Shown here: piece after piece, positions 1 to 7,383 of the stretch | Layout of the letters: each line of letters opens with the position of its first letter | How positions within the stretch are numbered: position 1 is the first letter of the stretch | Assembly: GCA_027352645.1 (NCBI GenBank) | Contig: DAIEIL010000165.1 | Span: 1 to 14,190, forward strand | Origin: Rhodobiaceae bacterium | GTDB taxonomy: Bacteria > Pseudomonadota > Alphaproteobacteria > Parvibaculales > Parvibaculaceae | Reading direction: 5' to 3' | DNA length: 14,190 bases | Program-made: the position numbers and the translations under genes | The notes under the pieces: generated by a model | Database searches by the model: none | What the model saw: the letters and a program-made list of their open reading frames with translations, nothing else | What the model was told of the DNA's origin: nothing

Positions 1-1210
1 CGAGCGATGTTCCGACAAATGTGCCCGGCAGCCATCCGGCCGCATAAAGTGCGCCGACGAGACCCGCAAGGCCGAAAAGCGCCGTACCCGGAATGAGAAG
101 CTGCGCGGGCCTGATGCCCCGCATCGCTGCGAGCACAACCAGCGGCGCGCCGCCGAAAACCGCGACGGCCAGGCAGAGCCGCACAAGCAATCCACCCGCT
201 TCCGGCCATACGATCGAGACCGGAATGGAGGCGAGCACGGCAAGGCTCATGATCCGCGCGACTCGCGAGGCGCGCACGAAATGCCGCTCGAGATCAAGGA
301 AGAAGCGCTCCAGCGCGAAGACGGCGCTTGCGAAAAGCGCGAGCGTAGAGGTTCGGAATATGAGATCCCATTTGCCCGACGCGCCGACCATCATCGAGAG
401 ATAGCCGAACTCCGCGAGCTCGACGAGAAAGCCGGTGCCGAGCAGAACCGCCGTCGCCCTTGCGGCAGGCGCGCGCGTCAGAACCGCCAGCGCCGCAAGG
501 TAGATCGCGAGCGAGGCAACGACGCCGAGCATTCCACCCTCGATGAGCGAGAGCCGCCTGTTGAAAGCCTGCCAGGCCGTGGGGTTCCACATATAGAGGG
601 AAGCAGGCGCCGGCTTTTCGGAATGGAGCGCCACGGTCACGCTCGTCGCCGGATCGACGGTGAGCGAAAGCACGGAAAAACCCGCCCGCGTCTCGGTCGG
701 CATCGGGGTCGGATCTTCAGCACCGGCGGCATAGGCGCGGTCGATTTCAGGCGCGGGATGCGGCCAGATGAAATTGAGAAAGCCCTCGCCACGGCGGTCA
801 GCGATGAGATAGCGCGTGACGGGATCCTGCGCCCGGTTACGAAGCGCGGTGGCGAGCCAGACACCCTTGGCCTCGGGCGAGCCATCGGAAAGCATGACGG
901 TGCCGTTATCTTCCGCCTCGGGCTCGGCATCGGCGCCCTCGCCATCTGCCGCTGCGGTGGGCGCAGGGGTCGGCGTCGCCGCCTTGGGCGGCGGGGGCGT
1001 CTGCTGATCGGACACTCCGCTATCTGGCGCTTCGATGGTGAGCTTCTGCCCGTGTTCCTCGTAGCGTTCCGTGAAGGGTGTCAGATTGACGACAGCGCGC
1101 GGATCGTCGAGCGCAACTGCGTCGAGCGCATGCGAAGTGCCGGGCATGAACGCAAACAAAAGCGCCGCCATCGCGCCAAGCGTGCGCATGCCCTTCAGGC
1201 CTCTTTGCAT
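1..1210 (-). CDS. Membrane sensor protein, N-terminal part (7TMR-DISM-like; probable c-di-GMP signalling protein), cut by window start
   Basis: An open frame of 403 codons runs from ATG at 1210 off the window edge with no stop. It opens with a signal peptide (hydrophobic residues about 11-22, likely cleavage after SHA at 26-28). An extracytoplasmic region of about 190 residues follows, interrupted at 71-102 by a Pro/Ala/Glu/Asp-rich stretch. From about 222 there are at least six membrane segments (roughly 222-245, 251-271, 285-303, 319-336, 342-362, 371-392). Signal peptide, periplasmic domain and many helices fit the 7TMR-DISM sensor layout. I recall alphaproteobacterial EAL-domain (c-di-GMP phosphodiesterase) proteins with a similar N-terminus next to GNAT/M16/thrC genes, but the output domain lies outside the window, so that function is inferred. 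The start follows a GGGGGAG run; an alternative ATG is at 1189. It begins 20 bp after the GNAT stop, so co-transcription is likely. Confidence 0.75.
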   Translation of the reverse strand, partial: MQRGLKGMRTLGAMAALLFAFMPGTSHALDAVALDDPRAVVNLTPFTERYEEHGQKLTIEAPDSGVSDQQTPPPPKAATPTPAPTAAADGEGADAEPEAEDNGTVMLSDGSPEAKGVWLATALRNRAQDPVTRYLIADRRGEGFLNFIWPHPAPEIDRAYAAGAEDPTPMPTETRAGFSVLSLTVDPATSVTVALHSEKPAPASLYMWNPTAWQAFNRRLSLIEGGMLGVVASLAIYLAALAVLTRAPAARATAVLLGTGFLVELAEFGYLSMMVGASGKWDLIFRTSTLALFASAVFALERFFLDLERHFVRASRVARIMSLAVLASIPVSIVWPEAGGLLVRLCLAVAVFGGAPLVVLAAMRGIRPAQLLIPGTALFGLAGLVGALYAAGWLPGTFVGTSL

Positions 1211-1230
1211 CACTCCCCCTTCCCGCACAC

Positions 1231-1818
1231 CTACAACCGCGGATCGTCTCGCAGAATGGCAAAGACGACGTGATCGCGCCACATCCCATTAATTCTCAAA
1301 TAGCCTCGCGCATAGCCCTCTTCGTGAAAGCCGCATTTGCGCAGGACCGCCTTGGACCGCTCGTTCTCCGGCAGGCAGGCCGCCTGAAGCCGGTGCAGTT
1401 TCAACTCCTCGAATACATAGGGGATGAGCGCCCGCACCGCCTGGGTGACATAGCCATTCCCCGCATGTATCTCGCCCGCCCAATAGCCGAGCGTGCAGGA
1501 TTGCTGCACACCGCGCTGCACGTTGGAAAGTGTGCAGCCGCCAAGCAGCGCCTCATCATGCTCGCGAAATATGAAGAAGGGGTAGGCTTGATCCTCCTTC
1601 ACGCTGCGCAGATAGCGCCTGATCCGCCTGCGAAAGGCGGGCCGCGTGAGGTCGTCGACCGGCCAGGTCGGCTCCCAGGGACTGAGAAAATCGCGGCTGC
1701 GACTGCGCAGCGACGCCCATTCGGCATAATCGGCCATCTGGGGTCCACGCAGAAACACGCCGTCGCCGAGAATCACCGGCGTCGTTTCGGGCTTCGATAT
1801 GGATCTCAGAAAGGCCAT
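1231..1818 (-). CDS. GNAT-family N-acetyltransferase, RimJ/RimL type
   Basis: This 195-residue protein is predicted to transfer an acetyl group from acetyl-CoA to an amine, probably a protein N-terminus or small molecule; the substrate cannot be read from sequence. Family signs are the early beta-strand LGDGVFLRGP, the central LGYWAGEIHAGNGYVTQAV (the acetyl-CoA pyrophosphate loop with G-x-G-Y-x-T-x-A), and the C-terminal ENERSKAVLRKCGFHEEGYARGY segment typical of RimJ-like enzymes. I chose ATG at 1818 because the longer frame needs a TTG at 1836 and adds six residues unlike the family start. It lies 67 bp after the M16 peptidase stop and 20 bp before the membrane sensor gene, all on one strand, so it is probably part of that transcript. 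RimJ-type assignment is fairly sure; a ribosomal-protein target is only a guess. Confidence 0.9.
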   Translation of the reverse strand: MAFLRSISKPETTPVILGDGVFLRGPQMADYAEWASLRSRSRDFLSPWEPTWPVDDLTRPAFRRRIRRYLRSVKEDQAYPFFIFREHDEALLGGCTLSNVQRGVQQSCTLGYWAGEIHAGNGYVTQAVRALIPYVFEELKLHRLQAACLPENERSKAVLRKCGFHEEGYARGYLRINGMWRDHVVFAILRDDPRL

Positions 1819-1885
1819 GACGCACCGGTTCCGCAAGCGTGAGCCCGTCGGGCCTCACAGTCGAGCCGACGCTTCTCACACGATC

Positions 1886-3157
1886 TTAGGCAAATCTTGC
1901 CGCGAGACGCTCATAGGATTCAAGCCCGCCGCCCGCACCTTCGAGGGGCCCCACGGCGGCCAGAGCCGGCGTCGCCTTCGAAAGGAAGCGGCCCGCAAAG
2001 CGCCGGAGCGACGCGGCATCAACCGCATCCACTTTGGCGATCATTTCATCGAGCGCCAGCACCCGCCCATAGATCGCATATTGACGCGCGATCTGCTCCG
2101 CGCGCGACGAGGAGGATTCGAGGTTCATCAGAAGCCCGGCCTTCATCTGCGCCTTGGCGCGCGCCGTCTCTTCCTCGGTCGCATCCTCTCCGAGCCGTGC
2201 AATCTCGCCGGCAATGACAGGCATTAACTCCGCGAGATCGTCGGGCGAGGTGCCGGCATAGACGCCGAGCACACCGGTATCGGCGAACGACCATGAGTAG
2301 GCGAAGACCGAATAGCAAAGGCCGCGCTTCTCGCGCACTTCCTGGAAGAGGCGCGAGGACATGCCGCCGCCAAGGACGCTCGAGAAGATCTGCGCCGTAT
2401 AATAATCGGGATCGCCATAGGCCGGCCCCTCGAAGGCGAGCGCCACATGCGCCTGTTCGAGATCGCGTGCCTCGCGCCTCTCGCCGCCACGGAACTTCGC
2501 GGGCTCGGCTGCCTCGCCCTTTCCGCTCGGAAGCGCGGCGAAGTGTTCCTGCGCAAGGGATACGAGTTCATCGTGATCGACGCCGCCAGCGGCCGCCAGC
2601 ACCATGCGCGGCGACTGATAGCGCTCATCCATATAGCCCTGCAGCGCCTCGCGTCCGAAGCTCTTCACCGTATCGACCGTGCCGAGAATGGTGCGGCCGA
2701 GCGCCTGTCCCGGATAGGCCGCTTCGAGCAGATGGTCGAAGACGAGATCGTCCGGCGTATCGAGCGATTGCCCGATTTCCTGAATGACGACGCCGCGCTC
2801 GCGCTCAAGCTCGCCCGCCTCGAAAACCGAATGCTGGAGAATGTCGGAAATGATGTCGACGGCGAGCGGCGTATCGTTCTTCAGCACACGCGCATAATAG
2901 GCGGTTGATTCATGCGTCGTATGGGCATTGAGGTGCCCGCCGACATTCTCGATCTCTTCCGCGATGGCGCGCGCCGAACGGCGCTGCGTGCCCTTGAAGG
3001 CCATGTGTTCGAGAAGATGCGAGACGCCATGCTGATCGGAGCGCTCGTTGCGCGCGCCGGTATCGACCCAGACGCCGACAGACGCGGTTTCGAGATGCGG
3101 CATTTGATCGGTCACGACGGTGAGGCCGCTCTCCAGCCTCGTCACACTGACAGCCAT
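1886..3157 (-). CDS. M16B family zinc metallopeptidase (processing-peptidase-like)
   Basis: This 423-residue soluble peptidase belongs to the pitrilysin/mitochondrial processing peptidase superfamily. The inverted zinc motif HxxEH is at residues 47-51 (HLLEH) and the third ligand is Glu127 in VVIQEI, at the family spacing. The C-terminal half carries the glycine-rich GGGMSSRLF segment (263-271) and the R-x-x-GLxY element (about Arg275-Tyr282) that contacts substrate. The length matches single-domain M16B enzymes, so it should act as a homodimer or with a partner. The natural substrate is unknown. There is no signal peptide, so it is predicted to be cytoplasmic. The ATG is preceded by GGAG about 6 nt upstream. 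The gene starts 18 bp after the thrC stop, which suggests one transcript. The thrC-M16-GNAT order recurs in alphaproteobacteria as I know them. Confidence 0.95.
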   Translation of the reverse strand: MAVSVTRLESGLTVVTDQMPHLETASVGVWVDTGARNERSDQHGVSHLLEHMAFKGTQRRSARAIAEEIENVGGHLNAHTTHESTAYYARVLKNDTPLAVDIISDILQHSVFEAGELERERGVVIQEIGQSLDTPDDLVFDHLLEAAYPGQALGRTILGTVDTVKSFGREALQGYMDERYQSPRMVLAAAGGVDHDELVSLAQEHFAALPSGKGEAAEPAKFRGGERREARDLEQAHVALAFEGPAYGDPDYYTAQIFSSVLGGGMSSRLFQEVREKRGLCYSVFAYSWSFADTGVLGVYAGTSPDDLAELMPVIAGEIARLGEDATEEETARAKAQMKAGLLMNLESSSSRAEQIARQYAIYGRVLALDEMIAKVDAVDAASLRRFAGRFLSKATPALAAVGPLEGAGGGLESYERLAARFA

Positions 3158-3175
3158 TAGAAACTCCAGACTTCG

Positions 3176-4582
3176 CTACGCAACAACCGCCCGCGCCCGC
3201 TCCCGAATGAACCCCTCCACAGCTTGAAGATCGTTGGGCAGCACATCGAGGCGCTCCCGACGTTCGAAAAGATCCTGCATGCGCGGCGGAAGTTCGGGAT
3301 GAACGCCCGTCGCCTGCTTGACCGCATCCGGGAACTTCGCCGGATGCGCCGTCGCCAACGTCACCATCGGTGTCGCTCCGTCGCCGCGTTCGGCCTTCGC
3401 CGCAGCAAGCCCCACCGCCGTATGCGGATCGACGAGCTCGCCCGTCTGCGCTAGCGTCTCGGCAATGGTCCGCGCCGTCTCGTCTTCGCTCACACGCTTT
3501 GAGGCAAAGAGCGTGCGGATCGTTTCGAGCCTGAGCGCGTCGATCTCGAAAGCGCCCGACTGCGCGAGGCCCTGCATCAGGCGGCGCACCGCCGCACCGT
3601 CGCGGCCATAGGCGTCATAGACGAGGCGCTCGAAATTGGACGACACCTGAATGTCCATGCTCGGGCTCATGCTCGGCATGACCTGACCCACCTCGTAGCG
3701 CCCGGTGTCGAGCGTGCGCGCGAGAATGTCGTTTTGATTGGTCGCAACGAGCAGCCGCGAAATCGGCAGGCCCATGCGGCTCGCCACAAAGCCCGCGAAG
3801 ATGTCGCCGAAATTACCCGTGGGCACGGAGAAGGAAACAGGCCGCGCAGGCGCGCCGAGCGCCACGGCGCTCGTGAAGAAATAGACGATCTGGGCCATGA
3901 CGCGGCCCCAGTTGATCGAGTTCACGCCCGCCAGCGAAATCTCGTCGCGGAAGGCGTGGTCGTTGAACATCGCCTTCACCAGCGCCTGGCAATCGTCGAA
4001 GGAACCTTCGATGGCGATGTTGTGGATGTTCGCGTCGAGCACCGTCGTCATCTGGCGGCGCTGCACTTCGCTGACGCGGCCTTTCGGATGCATGATGAAA
4101 ATGTCGGTCGTGTCGCGACCGCGGAAGGCCTCGATCGCGGCGGAGCCCGTATCGCCCGACGTCGCGCCGACGACCGTGATCCGCTGGCCGCGCTTGGCCA
4201 GCACATGGTCGAAGAGCCGGGCGAGGATCTGCATCGCCACGTCCTTGAAGGCGAGCGTCGGCCCGTGAAAAAGCTCGAGTAGCCAGTCGTTCGAGCCGGT
4301 CTGGACCAGCGGCACCACAGCCTTGTGGCCGAAGCTCGCATAGGCCTCGCCGATCATCGCCGAAAGCTCGCCATCCGAAATCGACGGCCCGATGAAGGGC
4401 CGCATGACGCGGAACGCGACTTCCTGATAGGAGAGCCCGGCCAGCGCCCTGATCTTGCGCTCGCTCAGCTGTGGCCACTCCACAGGCACGTAAAGGCCGC
4501 CGTCGCGGGCCAGGCCCGCAAGCAATACGTCCTCGAATTCAAGCTCGGGGGATTGTCCCCTTGTGCTGACGTATTTCACCAT
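3176..4582 (-). CDS. thrC: Threonine synthase
   Basis: This 468-residue PLP enzyme converts O-phosphohomoserine and water to threonine and phosphate, the last step of threonine synthesis, in the cytosol. The cofactor lysine is Lys113 in the motif ELFHGPTLAFKD (103-114), and the phosphate-binding loop is ATSGDTGSAA (140-149). The N-terminus (KYVSTRG, followed by the GLARDGGLYVP segment) is typical of the long proteobacterial/fungal class of ThrC, and the length fits. I chose ATG at 4582, preceded by TGGAG, rather than an upstream in-frame start at 4651 that would add 23 residues unlike the family. A 99 bp gap separates it from the carboxypeptidase gene upstream, so it may have its own promoter. 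The M16 peptidase follows after 18 bp. Homoserine kinase thrB, sometimes nearby in relatives, is not in the window. Confidence 0.97.
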   Translation of the reverse strand: MVKYVSTRGQSPELEFEDVLLAGLARDGGLYVPVEWPQLSERKIRALAGLSYQEVAFRVMRPFIGPSISDGELSAMIGEAYASFGHKAVVPLVQTGSNDWLLELFHGPTLAFKDVAMQILARLFDHVLAKRGQRITVVGATSGDTGSAAIEAFRGRDTTDIFIMHPKGRVSEVQRRQMTTVLDANIHNIAIEGSFDDCQALVKAMFNDHAFRDEISLAGVNSINWGRVMAQIVYFFTSAVALGAPARPVSFSVPTGNFGDIFAGFVASRMGLPISRLLVATNQNDILARTLDTGRYEVGQVMPSMSPSMDIQVSSNFERLVYDAYGRDGAAVRRLMQGLAQSGAFEIDALRLETIRTLFASKRVSEDETARTIAETLAQTGELVDPHTAVGLAAAKAERGDGATPMVTLATAHPAKFPDAVKQATGVHPELPPRMQDLFERRERLDVLPNDLQAVEGFIRERARAVVA

Positions 4583-4681
4583 AATCTCCAGGATAGCCTG
4601 ACCCGGGGGCCGGACAGCCCGTAACCTAGCCCCCCATGCGGGCGGAGGCAAACGAGCGAGCGGAAAGAAGCTCCGGCCGGC
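4583..4681 (-). promoter_or_regulatory. M32-thrC intergenic gap: possible weak thrC promoter and GC-rich dyad
   Basis: On the minus strand, TTGCCT (complement of 4646-4651) lies 17 bp before TAGGTT (complement of 4623-4628), a weak sigma70-like pair (4/6 and 3/6 matches). A GC-rich inverted repeat, GGGGGC paired with GCCCCC (4629-4634 with 4605-4610), has a small inner CGG/CCG stem. It is not followed by a T-run, so it is not a good intrinsic terminator. These are suggestions from inspection only. Confidence 0.25.
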
Positions 4682-6193
4682 TCACCGGCCCAGGTACCGA
4701 GCCTCGATATGGCGCCGGAAGGCCCCCGTTCCAAGAGGACCGCCCGTCGCAGAGGCGATGATTTCATCGGGCGTGAACCGCGAGCCGCGCCCATGCACAT
4801 TTTCCCTGATCCAGCCGAGCAGCGGTCCGACATCGCCCTGCCCCAGCGCCTCTTCGAGCCCCGGCACCGCCGTTTGGGCCGCCGCGAAGAGCTGGGCCGC
4901 GGCCATTGCGCCGAGCGTATAAGTGGGAAAATAACCGAAGGAACCGGACGGCCAGTGAATGTCCTGCATGCAGCCCGACGCGTCGTCCGGCGGCGTGATG
5001 CCGAGATAGCGATCCATGCCCTCGTTCCAGGCGGCAGGCAGCTCCGCTGCGTCGAGCTCGCCCGCGATCATCGCCCGCTCGAGGCGGTAGCGCAGGATCA
5101 CATGCAGCGGATAGGTCACCTCGTCGGCCTGCACGCGGATGAGGCTCGGGCCGACCTTCCGATAGTGGCGGAGAATGTTCTCGGGCGACCAGGCGGGGCC
5201 CTCACCGCCGAACGCCGCCCGGAGGCGCGGCGTCAGCCAGCCGACAAAGGCCGCCGACCGGGCCGCCTGCATCTCGAACAGCAGCGACTGGCTCTCATGG
5301 ATCGTCATGCCGCGCGAGCGGCCGACCGGCTGGTGGCGCCACTCCTCCGGAAGCCCCCGCTCATAGAGCGAATGACCGGTTTCATGGATGATGCCCATGA
5401 GGCTTTCGGTGAAGTCGTTCTCGTCGTAACGCGTTGTGATGCGGCTGTCGTCGGGCACTCCGCCGCTGAACGGGTGGTGGCTGACATCGAGCCGCCCGTG
5501 ATGGAAGTCGAAGCCCAGCACGCTCATGATCTCGCGGCCGAGCTTCTCCTGCAGGGCGATGGGAAACGGCCCCTCGATGGAGAGAGGCTGCGGCGCTGCG
5601 CTCTGCGCTTCCATAACCTCCTGCAGAAGCGACGGCAGAAAGCTTTCAAGTTCGCCGAAGAGCCGGTCGATCTCCGCCGAGCGGCGACCGGGATCGTAGC
5701 CGTCAAGCAGCGCATCATATGGATCGAGGCCGAGTGCGTCCGCCTTCGCCGCCGCCTGCTCGCGGGCGAGCGTGATGAGTTTGTCGAGGCCGGGGACGAG
5801 CGACGCGTAATCATTGGCGGCGCGTGCATGACGCCATACCATTTCCGTTTCGGAGCGTTGCCGCGCCAGCCGCTCGACGAGATCGGCGGGCGTCGCATTG
5901 GCATGGATGAGGAGACGGCGCATCTCGGCGAGATTGGCGCGGTCCCATTCGGGAAGCGACGAAGCCGTTTCCTCCGCGCTTGCGACAAGCTCCGCCATCT
6001 GCGGCGAGGTCAGCATGTCATGGCAGATCATCGCCAGCGCCGCCTGCTGTTCGGCCCGCGCCTTGGCGCCGCCTTCCGGCATCATGGTCGCGCGGTCCCA
6101 ATGCAACACCGACTGCGCGCCCTGCAGGGCGGCGAGACGATGGAAGCGCGACTTCAATGTCTCATAGGCGGAAATCGAGTTGAGCGCGTTCAT
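4682..6193 (-). CDS. Carboxypeptidase Taq, M32 family zinc carboxypeptidase
   Basis: This 503-residue metallocarboxypeptidase removes C-terminal residues from peptides in the cytosol. All the M32 signature motifs are visible: HPF (240-242), DxRxT (249-253), the zinc motif HETGH (270-274, ligands His270 and His274, catalytic Glu271), HESQ (299-302, with Glu300 as third ligand), IRxxAD (352-357) and GxxQDxHW (407-414), followed by FGYFPTYTLG. The length is that of complete M32 enzymes and there is no signal peptide. Its ATG overlaps the SURF1 stop as ATGA (6190-6193), so translation is probably coupled to the oxidase assembly genes. This is not a partner I would expect: cox clusters I know have other genes between SURF1 and thrC. 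Family assignment is very secure; the reason for its position is unknown. Confidence 0.97.
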   Translation of the reverse strand: MNALNSISAYETLKSRFHRLAALQGAQSVLHWDRATMMPEGGAKARAEQQAALAMICHDMLTSPQMAELVASAEETASSLPEWDRANLAEMRRLLIHANATPADLVERLARQRSETEMVWRHARAANDYASLVPGLDKLITLAREQAAAKADALGLDPYDALLDGYDPGRRSAEIDRLFGELESFLPSLLQEVMEAQSAAPQPLSIEGPFPIALQEKLGREIMSVLGFDFHHGRLDVSHHPFSGGVPDDSRITTRYDENDFTESLMGIIHETGHSLYERGLPEEWRHQPVGRSRGMTIHESQSLLFEMQAARSAAFVGWLTPRLRAAFGGEGPAWSPENILRHYRKVGPSLIRVQADEVTYPLHVILRYRLERAMIAGELDAAELPAAWNEGMDRYLGITPPDDASGCMQDIHWPSGSFGYFPTYTLGAMAAAQLFAAAQTAVPGLEEALGQGDVGPLLGWIRENVHGRGSRFTPDEIIASATGGPLGTGAFRRHIEARYLGR

Positions 6194-6936
6194 GCTTTCG
6201 GCCGTCCGATGCGTCCCTGCGAGCGATGATAGAAGAGATAGACAGCGAGAAGACCGAGCGCGAGTCCGAACCAGGTCAGCGCATACTGGAAATGCTCGTT
6301 ACGGATATCTACGCGCGTGCGACCGCCCTTCGGCCAGCCCCCCGGATTGGGCGTCGCGTCCGCCTCCACGTAGAACGGCGCGACCGCGCCGAGCCCGACA
6401 GCCGCGCCCATGGTCCCGGGGGCACGCGTGAACCAGATGTTGCGCTTGGCATCGTCATCGACCGTGAACTGACCGCGCGCCTGCGGTGCGCGGGCGACGC
6501 CGATCACCGTCACGACACCTTCGATCTCACCTGCCTTGCGCAGCGCCGGATCCTTCATCTCTTCCGGCACGAAGCCGCGATCGACGAGCACGATACCGCC
6601 GCCATTCGCGAGAACGAGCGGCGTGATCACGTCATAGCCCGCGACACCCTCCTCGCCCTGACTGAAATAATAGAGTTCCTTGTCATGGCGGAACGTGCCG
6701 GTGAGACGCAGGTGATGATATTCGAGCGCCTTGGGATCGAGCCCTGCCCATTCCGATGGAGCGGGCGGCGGCGCGGCGGGTGCCGCCATGCGCGCATCAA
6801 TGGTGGCAATGAGATCGAGCTTCCAGTGAAGGCGCTCGATCTGCCAGAGGCCCAGACCGATCAGGATCGCCAGCGCGATAAAAGTCGCGACAGTCGGCCA
6901 GAGCAGCGGCCGAAAATATGGATTGCCGCTTGCCAT
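6190..6936 (-). CDS. SURF1 family cytochrome c oxidase assembly protein
   Basis: This 248-residue inner-membrane protein assists heme a insertion into subunit I of aa3 oxidases. It has the SURF1 layout: one membrane helix near the N-terminus (about 10-30) ending in GLWQIERLHWK, a large extracytoplasmic loop containing the conserved DRGFVP element, and a C-terminal helix introduced by NEHFQYALTWFGLALGLL. I placed the start at ATG 6936; the longer open frame upstream overlaps the DUF983 gene out of frame and has no family resemblance. The start shares one base with the DUF983 stop (TGATG), and its own stop overlaps the carboxypeptidase start (ATGA), so three proteins are likely made by coupled translation. 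A symbol such as surf1 or shy1 is used in relatives; I leave it blank. Confidence 0.95.
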   Translation of the reverse strand: MASGNPYFRPLLWPTVATFIALAILIGLGLWQIERLHWKLDLIATIDARMAAPAAPPPAPSEWAGLDPKALEYHHLRLTGTFRHDKELYYFSQGEEGVAGYDVITPLVLANGGGIVLVDRGFVPEEMKDPALRKAGEIEGVVTVIGVARAPQARGQFTVDDDAKRNIWFTRAPGTMGAAVGLGAVAPFYVEADATPNPGGWPKGGRTRVDIRNEHFQYALTWFGLALGLLAVYLFYHRSQGRIGRPKA

Positions 6937-7310
6937 CAATTCTCGAGCCGCCCCTCGCGGGCCTTGTGCTTGTATTGCTGCGCGATGAGCCAGCCCTTGA
7001 GTGGACGCAGCAGGCCGACGGTCAGCAGGAGCGTCAGCGGAATCCACAAGACGGCGTGAACCCAATAGGGCGGCTGGTAGGTGAATTCGACGTAGAGCGC
7101 GAGGCCGACGACGATGAAGCCTGCGATCATCATGATGAAGACCGCCGGGCCGTCGCCCGCATCGGCGAAGTCATAGTCGAGGCCGCACTTCTCGCATTTC
7201 GGCGGAATAGTGAGAAAGCCCGTGAAGAGCTTGCCTTCGCCGCATCGCGGGCAGCAGTTCTTGAGGCCTACTTTCAACGAGGATTGCGGCGGATAAAATC
7301 GGTCGTCCAT
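6936..7310 (-). CDS. DUF983 family zinc-ribbon membrane protein
   Basis: This 124-residue protein has an N-terminal zinc-ribbon-like pair of CxxC motifs, CPRCGEGKLF and CEKCGLDYDF (four cysteines within about residues 20-45), followed by two membrane helices separated by a short loop. This is the DUF983 pattern, found next to coxC and SURF1 in many alphaproteobacteria. Its biochemical role is not established; position suggests a part in oxidase biogenesis, perhaps involving metal. The start at 7310 is fixed by an AGGAGG ribosome binding site at 7316-7321; the longer frame running back into coxC is spurious. It is separated from coxC by a strong hairpin terminator, so its expression may need read-through or its own promoter. 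Confidence 0.9.
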   Translation of the reverse strand: MDDRFYPPQSSLKVGLKNCCPRCGEGKLFTGFLTIPPKCEKCGLDYDFADAGDGPAVFIMMIAGFIVVGLALYVEFTYQPPYWVHAVLWIPLTLLLTVGLLRPLKGWLIAQQYKHKAREGRLEN

Positions 7311-7315
7311 TTCAA

Positions 7316-7321
7316 CCTCCT
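7316..7321 (-). promoter_or_regulatory. Ribosome binding site of the DUF983 gene
   Basis: A perfect AGGAGG on the minus strand lies 5 nt before the ATG at 7310. It fixes the start of the DUF983 gene and directly abuts the T-rich tail of the upstream terminator hairpin. Confidence 0.85.
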
Positions 7322-7361
7322 GAAAGAAGAAAGGCGGCCCCGTGTCGAACGGAGCCGCCCT
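7321..7361 (-). terminator. Intrinsic terminator or attenuator after coxC
   Basis: Read on the minus strand, GGCGGCTCCG (7359-7350), a 7-nt loop (TTCGACA) and CGGGGCCGCC (7342-7333) form a 10-bp stem with one G-U pair, extendable by about two pairs at the base. The tail TTTCTTCTTTCA follows at once. This is the classical rho-independent shape, 23 bp after the coxC stop. The tail is interrupted by Cs and runs into the AGGAGG of the next gene, so partial read-through into DUF983-SURF1 is likely. Confidence 0.8.
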
Positions 7362-7383
7362 GTTCAATGAGCGTTCGCGACGC

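Noticed and set aside
281..1273. Plus-strand open frame of 330 codons near the window start
   Set aside because: The opposite strand holds a 403-codon frame with a signal peptide and six membrane segments that continues off the edge, far more gene-like than this Arg/Gly-rich frame.
4709..6229. Plus-strand open frame of 506 codons opposite the M32 carboxypeptidase
   Set aside because: Antisense shadow of a gene with all its catalytic motifs; its composition is Arg-rich and repetitive with no recognisable family.
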